Positions 55,577 to 64,000 of a DNA stretch of 64,000 nt are shown here, one piece after another; position 1 is the stretch's first letter, and the number at the start of each line of letters is the position of its first letter. The stretch comes from Gordionus sp. m RMFG-2023. Its lineage: Eukaryota; Nematomorpha; Gordioida; Chordodea; Parachordodidae. The stretch spans positions 67,495,561 through 67,559,560 of the forward strand of contig NC_088775.1 of assembly GCF_954871325.1 (NCBI RefSeq), written 5' to 3'. Both the position numbers and the translations under genes were made by a program. A model generated the notes under the pieces. The model saw only the letters and a list, made by a program, of their open reading frames with translations, made no database searches and was not told where the DNA came from.

Positions 55577-58314
55577 GTAAAAGCTGAATAATATTCACAA
55601 CAATATCTTGAATTGCAAGTAAAAAGATTTTTATTTGACTTGATGGTTTATCAAAATTAAGGTTTTTTCAAGGTCAAAAAATTTCTTGTTTTCTAAAATC
55701 ACATGCAACAATATTTGGGAGTTATTGCTGACAAATAAATGAGGATGTTATAAGAAATAATGTAAAATGAACGAAATTGTAAAATATCATGTAATCAAAC
55801 CATATTTATTTATATCACTGATCATATTTAAATTTGTAAAAATAATTACGACAAGAAAGTAAATATTTTTCAAACCCACGAATAGGTAAGTTGGGTTTTG
55901 CAGTCCCTATAATTTTCATGACCTAATATACTCATTGAGATTTTAGAAAATCTGCTAGCCGGACCGGACAAATTAGACTAGGCCTGGCAAAAGATTTAAC
56001 GGGTCGGGAAGCGTTCAAAAATACTTACCAGGCCGGGCTTTGCTTAATATTCTAAAAAGGTACCATCATCAAGATCGAGGAATAAATGAAATAATTTGAT
56101 AAATTTTAATTATATTATTTATTTATTATTTTATCAAAATTATGTTGAATTTTATTGTTTCAGACGGCTTAAGACGTTTCTAAAAATATGTTCGTGAAAA
56201 AAACGAATTCGGACCTTTCTATCGATTATTCAGTATGATTAGGCACTGTTATGTTCTATCTATCTACGATGTTAGTACCATAACTTTTTCCTAAGATTGT
56301 TTCATTTTGAACTAAAATTGGCCTAAATTATTCAAACTTTTATTTTAAACTTTCGATCATGATTCATGTTCTATCTTATTCGCGGAGGGATTTGATTTTT
56401 TCAAAACCTATTTTTTTGCCTTGGCATGAATCTCAAAAAAATACTAACCTTGCCTTCTTATCTTGTGGGTCTGCACTATTGATTTTAGGCTACCTCTGCT
56501 TACTTTGAAAACCAGTAAAAGGCTAAAGAACCTTTCTAAATCCATGTGTACTCTCTTCTAAGACTGGGCATACACTCCATTAGAACAATAGTCCATCTGC
56601 TATTTCCGTTGGTCTGTATGGCTGGCAGCCTGTACGATTCTTGAAATAAGTTAAATTTTGTTGTACTCCAGCCACTAACTACAATTGGAAGATCATTCAT
56701 AAATGTCACTCCCGGTCGATAATAAATATTCTTATCAGCTAAGCCTTCTTGAGAGGATTTACTTGCCGTTCCTATAAATAATGTTATGCTCAACTGCTAG
56801 CTCGTTTCGATCAATACCCAGTATTTTTATATTCACAGCAACTATGTATTTTTATAAATTAAGGTTTTTTATTATTATTTTTTGTTGAAACCATGTAAAA
56901 AAAGAAATAATAGAAAAAGATTAATTATTATGATATTTATGAAAGTCTTTTTATCTCATATATAAGCCCTTCTTCAAAATTTATGCGTAGGGGGCATCTC
57001 TCATTATTGATTTTTCCAGTAACTAAATGCTGGATAGGCCTACCTGGCTATCTGACATCTAAATTTATTACTTTTTTCTTTGAGAAACGCGTCCGGTAAG
57101 ACATGCTCTTTGCCGACTCTATGTAATATTTAACTAATAATATGCCATTTTCCACGACCATCTTGGTAGACAGTTATTCCATATTTGAGAGATTCCCCTT
57201 TTCCCCAAAAAACCTTCGGCTTATAATTCATGATTCATCAACATATCCTCCCATTTAGGAAATGATTCCAAATTTATAAACGTTCTGGATGCATTAACTA
57301 TCTGGTTAATCCTATTCGGTATAAAATGTAAAAGGCAGTGGTGTATTGCTTAAAAATTTGGCATAAGGGGGGGGGGGGGCTCCGATTTTTATTTTTATAA
57401 TATCAAAAATATATATATATAAAATCAAATTTTTTTTTATTATGAATATGAATAAATTCTTTATTTTATTTGTATTACATAAAATTAAGATCACAAAATA
57501 CCACCGATGCCTATAGAAATTAAAAAATTCCATAAATCTTTCTTTTTCTTTGGGTTGTATTTTTCTCGAAAAATTTATAGATACATGGATCTGTGGAGTC
57601 TATCTTGATATCGAAGATTAATTAATATTTATGATTATTAAATTTGACAAATTATTTACTCTTATACTCGCTATATAATATACCATGATCAAAATCATAA
57701 GGTGAAAGCCCCTTTCTCACTCGGCAGTACTGCAGGATAAAGTATCCACAGAGTTAAGAAATTTTTCTAATTTATCATTAGGAATATCTTTAACGATATA
57801 AGGGATTTTATTGCTCGTCTGACAATGTATCGGAATAGTTTTATGTAGAGATGCTCAATAACCTCCTATGAAGGCTTTTTGAGTTAGTTTATGGCACCAT
57901 CTGTTCGATGGATTCCGGCTCTAAAAAAGACATTATATTGTATAAAATATTTTTTGAATTTAGCTCTGAGACTTGCCCCTTATAGGCAATCTATTATTAC
58001 TTGAAAATGGGAGAGGTCTTCGTCATTTCTTTCCGACACAATAACGTTTTCAACTCCCAAACTTGCCTCAATAATATTGACCCCCTAAATATAGTTTTAT
58101 CCTCACCCTCTCCCTAACTGAAGCTTCCTGCCAATGGGTATGATAATCTTTTAATTTTAACAGCATTGTAATTTATATAACCTTTGTAAGGCTCCATAAA
58201 AATAATAATACTATTCGGAAAATAAAATGTATGAAAATATTGATAAGTAATTGTGACTGATTTTGAATTATGATCATACTTTTCCAATCTATATTTAGAA
58301 ATCTATGTTAAATC
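55577..58314. other. Gene-poor stretch with transposon debris
   Basis: A minus open frame at 56,536-56,793 (PGVTFMNDLPIVVSGWSTTK) has coding-like composition but no family is recognised. Minus-strand pieces at about 57,780-58,090 (SERNDEDLSHFQVIIDC, AKFKKYFIQYNVFF, GIHRTDGAIN) look like a decayed transposase or gene in several frames. A hAT-like end CAGTGGTGTATTGC with a G-run starts near 57,335. Confidence 0.4.
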
Positions 58315-59051
58315 CAGGGATTCGAACCGAACCTGGAGAAGAGAATCCGGGTTTTTAGAGAAAAATCTGAACCTGAACCCCGTTTATAAAATTTCAAAAC
58401 CCCGAACCTAACCCGGGAATTTTATTTGAACCCGGGTTCTATGTATTGCTAAAATCATATATTAAATTTGTATAATTGTAAATGCAAATATTAATAATTT
58501 AATTGAGATTTTATAAAATTTTCAAATTTCCAATTAGGTGAAATGTTAATTAATTTTAAACAACTTAATTCATTTACGCCATTTTTAAATTTATTCTCAG
58601 ATTCCTATTGGATTGTTAATAAATTTTAAACAATTAAATTCATTTACGCCATATATTTTTAATTTTTAACTTATTCTCAAAGATTATTATGTAGAGGAAA
58701 ATGGAAGTGAACAAGTCAAAGTAAAAATTATTATATTGGATATTTTTAATTTAAAGAAGTACGTCTAAATAAAATTTTTTAAATCTATACATGACTATGC
58801 TTTTTATTTTTAACTATATTTTGCCTATAAATAAAATAAAAAATTTATTTTTTATACCAAATTTATGTCTAAATTTTTAATTATGTTTTAAATATAGAAT
58901 ATTTTTTTATCAATTCAAAAATTCTTAAACCCGAGCTGAACCCGGAACCAAACCTGGGTTCAAAAATATTTCCCTGAACCAAACCCACCTATTTTTTTTA
59001 CCTTAAACCGAACCAAACCCGGGCAAAAATTTTGGCGGGTTCGCATCCCTG
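58315..59051. mobile_element. 737-bp hAT MITE
   Basis: Ends CAGGGATTCGAACCGAACC and GGCGGGTTCGCATCCCTG. The flanks GTTAAATC and GTTAAACA share six of eight positions. Subterminal regions contain repeated AACCCGGG and CCGAACC motifs. Related in style to 41,131-42,735. Confidence 0.8.
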
Positions 59052-59083
59052 GTTAAACATATAAATAGAATATATGGAAAACT

Positions 59084-59289
59084 AGTGCTGTAAACGTTAC
59101 TTCTAAAAATAAACGCGTTACTCGTTACTTCAAAAAAGAAACGCGTTACTCGTTATGTCAGACAGAAGGATCACGTTACCATTAGTTACCTTGTGAAAAG
59201 GGAACTCGCGTTAATGGATATTCAGAAAGTAATACGTTACTTGAAAAATTAAATATTATATACAAAAATTTCCTATATAAATTATACAA
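59084..59289. repeat. Solo hAT-like end with CGTTACT repeats
   Basis: Starts TAGTGCTGTAAACGTTAC and carries repeated ACGCGTTACTCGTTA motifs. The LINE to its right appears to have inserted into it. The other end was not found in the window. Confidence 0.5.
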
Positions 59290-59488
59290 TTTTTTTTTTT
59301 TTTTCAGTAAAAATAACAATTTTATATTGACTAAAAAAAATATAATAATAATTATTGTAAATTTTTTGGTATTACACATATAGTAAATAAAATAAGATAT
59401 TAGTAATTTATGTAATACTAAATATAAAAATAAAATCATAAATTCAATATTAATTAATGAATAAAATTTAGATATAAATTGTAAGTAA

Positions 59489-60269
59489 TTAGGTGGTATC
59501 AGTCATTGAGAATATGAAGCTGAGGTAATTGGATTTTATTATATTGAGGGCTAATCTTTGGCGTAGGTAGTAACCCTCGTTGGGATCTTCGGTCCTAGTA
59601 GAGATCCGTTTCCCCAGCTCTTTAAAAGGCAAAGCGTGAGAGCCGAACGATGTTAGAGTCGTGGCGATTAGTGGTAGGAATGTGTAATTGGCCGGAAGCG
59701 ATGGCGAATATTTAGCGAGTTTATTCGTCTCGGCGTCTACTAGAGCATCTCTATTTATATTGGAAGGGGCAAGGGGATCGATGCATGAGAAATCCCAGGT
59801 TAGAAATTCCCCCTCTTCCAAGGGATCATGGTAGAGCCATCGGGACGCTTACCATCAGAATTGTAGAGTCCAGTGGGTTCTAGGGTTGATGGGATACCGG
59901 CAGATTTTAGGGCCCTGGCAATAGTATCATTGCATTTTGAATGTCTAATGAATCTGCCTCTACAGCGCTTGCAGTGTAAAGAGTGAAGGCCTTTGGAGTT
60001 GACCGGCGTTTGACAAAGGATGCAGTGATAGGGTATTACCATATCACAATTAAGTCTTAGACCGATGGCGTGACGTAGCTCATCATTGCTTAGGAGCTGG
60101 TCAAGTTTTCGCGATGGAAAAGCTTCGAGAAATTCATACCCGCTGTCTGCGGAAATGGAGAAGAGTAGAGAATGGTCCTCGGGTTGGCTCCTCGATTTAA
60201 GGTATGCAACGGAGTTGCCAACTAGAGGCTTATCCCAGTCCTTCTGCAGTGTCGATGAGGGAGGATCGA
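59489..60269 (-). pseudogene. LINE C-terminus, zinc cluster and RLE-like domain
   Basis: Open in one frame from about 60,265 (SVAYLKSRSQPEDHSLL...ELRHAIGLRL), then YHCILCQTPVNSKGLHSLHC and KRCRGRFIRHSKCND, a Cys/His cluster, then DGKRPDGSTMIPWK. A frameshift near 59,815 separates the next conserved segment LTWDFSCIDPLAPSN, after which the frame runs to a stop at 59,489. The RPDG...WD spacing resembles the PD-(D/E)xK core of restriction-like endonucleases in R2-type LINEs; this reading is an inference. Confidence 0.7.
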
Positions 60270-61225
60270 CTAATTAAAGAGATTTCCATAGATCAATTGG
60301 GGAAGTAAAGGGTCAGGATGTTTTGTGAGTGCGTGTATGATATGCTCGCAGGACAGGCGAGAGGATATGAACGCACTAACAGAGAGTAGGGAAGGCGATC
60401 GTATGCCAATGCCGCCGGATTTGGTTGGCAAGGTAGCTTGTAGCCAAGATAGGTCTCCGAATTTGAGATTGAGTATATCCTCTGTAAGGTGTTTAATCTC
60501 TAGCTCGTGTGCAGCGAGGTTGACGTCGTATTGGAAGATACGTGACGATCGGAGTGTATATAGAATTTTTGGGATTAGGAGGTAGTTCTTTAATAGAAAG
60601 AACGCTTGGTGGGCTGGGAGGCGAGATAGTGTACCGCGCATAAGGGATATCTCTAGTAGAGTGTCGGCGAAGAACTTGACAAAGGACTCGTCTTTACCCA
60701 CTGGAGATCCGAGATATGTTAAGAAGTTCAATGGTGTATGATTGAACATAGGATCATAGTTAAGGTCGATGATTCCAAGAGGACAATATTCGCTCTTGTC
60801 TTGATTGATTCGCAGTCCCAAACTGCTCTCGCTGGATTTTATTATTTCGACCGCCTTCATAACTTCGCTGGGTCGCCTAGTATACCATCGTCGATATACC
60901 AGTTATGAAGGTTTAGTTTACATTGGTCATTTATGCTTTGTATTAGGCTATTAATGCCCAGACTGAATAAGAAGGAGCCTAGAGGGTCACCTTGTTGTAT
61001 TCCACTACTAGAAGGAATCAATCTATCTCCAAATTGAAGATGCGATGGACTAGCATAACAATCGAAGATGAATTGCGAGTATTCTGGGTAAAGGGTAAGG
61101 ATGGGATTAAGAAACGCTGTACGTTTTAGAGAGTTAAAAGCGTTTGAAAAATCTATCTTAATTAGGATATCGTCACGGGGTCTGTTTGTAGATACATTCT
61201 GGTCATGTGTAAGGATACCTCGCAT
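60270..61225 (-). pseudogene. LINE RT palm and thumb
   Basis: First piece (60,857-61,225): ILIKIDFSNAFNSLKR with the first catalytic Asp, SSGIQQGDPLGSFLFSLG, and NWYIDDGIL with the YIDD catalytic pair. It ends at a TGA that overlaps an ATG (ATGA, about 60,857-60,860), where the second piece MKAVEIIKSSESSLGLRINQ begins and continues through LTYLGSPVGKDESF and the thumb to 60,270. The overlap is most simply a frameshift inside one RT. Confidence 0.85.
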
Positions 61226-62397
61226 CCCCCTTTTACCTTGACTCCTAATTGATTAGGGCACAGGTGATTAGATACTGTGAACAATATTCTGCTCACTACT
61301 AGCTTTGCGGTTAATCGGCGCCAAGTGGTTCCAATAGCGATAGGGCGAATATCATTAGGTTTGTGGAGGGCGATGAGTTTAGCTCCATAAAGGAGTGGAA
61401 TAATGGCGGGTGGTAAGCCTCCAGCAAGCATACGGTTGATGAGTTGAGTAATTTTTTCCAAAACGTCGCATTGTTGTATGATGTAAGGTGCGGTTAGATC
61501 CTGTAGGAATATTGGGCGAAACCCATCAACCCCCGGTGAAGAATCGCGTTTGAAGGAGAGAATAGCCTTTCTAACCTCGCTTGAGGTAAAAGTGGTTGCA
61601 ATTAGAGGAGCTTCGGGGTAAGACGGTATTTCGTCCTTAAGATCGTGTGGGTGGTGTTTTAGGAGAAGAGCTTGATAAGTTGTTTGATCGTAGGGAGCTA
61701 GCAGATTGTCAGATGTTGCCAGTCGTATGGCGGATTTAACATTCAGATTATCCAGCTTTTTAGATATAAGCTTGGCCTTGGTGAGTAGGTCATTTTTGTG
61801 ATTTTTATTTTTATCAGTGTCATCACCTTTAAAAGATGTGGAAAAGTGATTGATGGGTAAGGGGTAGATAGTAGCATCCTTGATTTGCTGTGTCAGAGAT
61901 TTTTTACTGGCAGGATCAGGAACTTGCAAGGTAGTAAAGGCAAATGACAGGGTGTCTAGCCAGTGTTTTATGGAAGAATAATTATTTATCAAGGAAGTCA
62001 AGTTCTTTGAGAGGTGTTTGGCAACTTGAAGTCTTGCTTCCTTAGGTATACGTGAAATCACAAATGGTTTTGGTGTGACTAGAAATATTTCTACATCTGT
62101 GGAGTCGGTTGGATTGAAAGTGAGAGCATTTTCGGCGGTTGAGGTGAAGACTATTGGGCTAGTAGGCACATCAGTCAACGTGGGAATGGTAACTATAGGT
62201 TGTGCGAGGGCAAGGGCAGAAAAGGCATTTAGGGTTCGAGGGATAGCTGGTGATAAGATGGGAAACCCAGATTGAGGACATTTTATCTTCTGGTTTCGAT
62301 GAGATGGCAATAGCCCCAATTTGGTTACTTTAACGAGTTTATTACATAAAGGGCAGTTAGATTTGGTAGAAGCTGTGCTGAGGTCTGGTAAGCTCAT
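61162..62397 (-). pseudogene. LINE ORF, N-terminal part with RT fingers
   Basis: 411 codons from ATG at 62,397. Residues 15-45 form a CPLC-x(n)-H-x(n)-C zinc-finger-like motif. A long linker follows, then RT fingers SSPGVDGFRPIFLQDL (about residue 290) and RPIAIGTTWRRLTAKLVV (about 355), then LGVKVKGGCE. The last residues leave the RT frame: the RT continues in another frame from about 61,210, so one frameshift is present. Confidence 0.85.
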
Positions 62398-62450
62398 GAA
62401 TTAAAATTTTTTTATCAGTTTAAGAGTGAAAATGTTGGATATTATTTTTT

Positions 62451-63222
62451 ATCTTCAAATATGGGTTTCTTGTGGGTTGGTATATTAAGGAAGTTTAATG
62501 AGTTATTATTTTCTGTTGGCAATTATTAAATATTATAAAATGAAATCTTTTTATAATAATTTTTTTTCTATTATAAATAAAATTATATAAAAATAATATC
62601 ATCTTTCGCCATGCTAAATACATGTTCAACTGGCGCAGAGGATGGGAGGGTTGTATTATATTTAATAAATAAGAATTTTGAATGGGGGAATTTCTTAAAA
62701 ATTAAAGAATAATCCTTATTTTGAAGCTTAATAGATCATCTTCAACAGAATCTTTTCAGATCCTCATCAAAATTTTTCTTATCTTTATCAGAAAATAAGA
62801 TGATATGTGTGATGTTTTTTAAGGAAATCAAAGTCTACTTTTTTTGTCAAAATATTTTCTCAAACTGGAAATAAGTTCAAGCTTTCTACCTTTCATTGCC
62901 TATAATTTTATCCAGGGCTAATCTATTTTAAGTACTGGGTAAATTATTGCTTATGGTATATATTCATCTTTATAGATGTGTTCGAATTTATTGAAAATAA
63001 ATATAGTCAAAATATAAATTGTAAACAATATTTCAACTGTATACCTTTTATCTCTTGCCGGATTGCATTAATAGGTGGCACAAAACTTAAATTATTTAAA
63101 GCGTTTTTTATCGTAGAGTGAGATATCCCAAATTTTCTAAAATCTAAAGAGCCCTAGCAACAATTTCCATAACATCGAAAATCATATATTACATGATATC
63201 TTTTAATTATACTAACCACACA
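62451..63222. other. Gene-free stretch
   Basis: AT-rich, no recognised coding region or repeat end. Confidence 0.5.
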
Positions 63223-63630
63223 ATATATATGTCGTAATTTTTAAAGGGATCATGACTATCCGGGATCTTCACGGGATTTAAAGGGATCCCTTTAAAATTT
63301 CAATTTTTTAAAGGATAAAGAACTATACGGTATTATCACTGGGGCATAGATTGATCTCAAGTTGAATAAATCTTTTGATTAGCTATCGAATGATACCCTA
63401 TACTAGACATATCTTATATCATAAGGCCAAAAAAAACAAAATTGAAAATTAAAAACGCAACGAAACTCGTGGAAAACGCTTTTAAAATAAGATTTCTCTT
63501 TATCACGATTAAAACGTGATAATCCGTATTATCATTCCTTAATTATCAACCTTAATTTTTTAGTTATCCCTTTAAATCCCGTGAAAATCCCGGATAGTCA
63601 TGATCCCTTTAAAAATTACGACATATATAT
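63223..63630. mobile_element. 408-bp MITE with long inverted ends
   Basis: Left GTCGTAATTTTTAAAGGGAT continuing CATGACTATCCGGGATCTTC is mirrored at the right with GATAGTCATGATCCC...ATTACGAC. The pairing extends about 70 bp with one or two differences. It is bounded by ATATATAT on both sides, compatible with a TA target (Tc1/mariner-like), but that cannot be proven in this context. Confidence 0.8.
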
Positions 63631-64000
63631 GAACGACTTGTCATTATCTGAAAATCTCTACAATTTAGATTTATCACAAGATTCGTCAAATTGATTATTC
63701 TCCTTAATGAGTATTAATATCACAAAGTTATAAAAAGAGTTACATCATGTTATAACCGGTTTAATCCGATATCTACCCATTTTTTTAAAAATGGCTTTAT
63801 AGTTTCAAGACTGTATATGTTTATTCAACAATTGAAGAAATATTTGAGTTGGGACACGATTTTATGGTGTAAAAAATGTTTCATTGGAACGAGGGCAGGT
63901 TAAATCATCTTCATCTGAAGAATGTAGATGACATAATATTCTTTATAAAATAAATTATGATATTAGAGAATAAGAATATAAATTTACATATCTTGATTTA

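Larger units (their letters stand above)
59290..62450 (-). mobile_element. Frameshifted non-LTR retrotransposon with RLE-like C-terminus
   Basis: Minus-strand element. N-terminal zinc-finger-like CPLC...H...C, a central reverse transcriptase, and a C-terminal Cys/His cluster with an RPDG...WD..C region. A T-run at 59,290-59,304 (A-run on the element strand) about 185 bp beyond the last stop is a plausible poly(A) tail. The G+C content is visibly higher than the surroundings, consistent with a recent arrival. The clade is not assigned; the restriction-like endonuclease type would place it with early-branching LINEs rather than APE-bearing ones. Confidence 0.85.

Noticed and set aside
56536-56793. 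Minus-strand frame resembling a Kelch-type repeat (PIVVSGWSTTKFNLF)
   Set aside because: Only one short resemblance, no second repeat, no splice context; left as unrecognised debris.
60325-60585. Plus-strand open frame over the LINE
   Set aside because: Antisense to the RT thumb; no acceptable family match.

Overview
The window is AT-rich nuclear DNA of an invertebrate animal. The evidence is a multi-exon plus-strand gene with GT/AG introns that matches the nuclear receptor corepressor family (NCOR1/NCOR2-SMRT, fly SMRTER), a family known from animals. The gene is surrounded and interrupted by many transposons, mostly hAT superfamily. No prokaryotic gene organisation, tRNA, rRNA or CRISPR array was seen. 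The species cannot be named from the sequence.

The NCOR-like gene runs from a 5' UTR/first coding exon at about 8.6 kb to a stop at 52,695. I assembled 20 coding exons by matching reading frame and splice phase. In order they carry a Pro/Gln-rich N-terminus, an NCOR-type coiled coil (13.3 kb), the conserved basic block before the deacetylase-activating domain (22.2-23.0 kb and 33.9 kb), the deacetylase-activating/SANT1 domain (40.0-43.0 kb) and, in the last exon, a CoRNR-box-like receptor-interaction motif (LDAVI). The predicted protein is about 1,250 residues, roughly half the vertebrate length, and no second SANT domain was found. One junction (exon 17 to 18) does not agree in phase, so an exon may be missing there.

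The introns and flanks are a layered transposon record. 1-8.6 kb: a decayed hAT, then a 5.5-kb near-palindromic fold-back element with hAT-type ends, built from about 34 copies of a ~118-bp unit that each carry a GACAATTGTC palindrome or a variant of it. 10.7-22 kb: hAT relics and MITEs, several with exact 8-bp target duplications. 25.2-32.9 kb: a 7.7-kb MULE/Foldback-like element with tandem repeats in its right terminus, hosting a broken LTR-retrotransposon fossil. 34.4-37.9 kb and 46.0-48.8 kb: two decayed ZMYM1/TTF-type hAT transposons, the second inside a LINE. 38-39.5 kb: an element with GCGA-rich inverted termini. 41.1-42.7 kb and 51.3-52.3 kb: further non-autonomous hATs, the first with another hAT inside it.

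Downstream of the NCOR-like gene (52.7-64 kb) there is one candidate exon of a small secreted protein (minus strand, 55.5 kb), several hAT fragments and MITEs, and a frameshifted minus-strand non-LTR retrotransposon (59.3-62.4 kb) whose C-terminus looks like a restriction-like endonuclease. Only the NCOR-like gene is a confident host gene.
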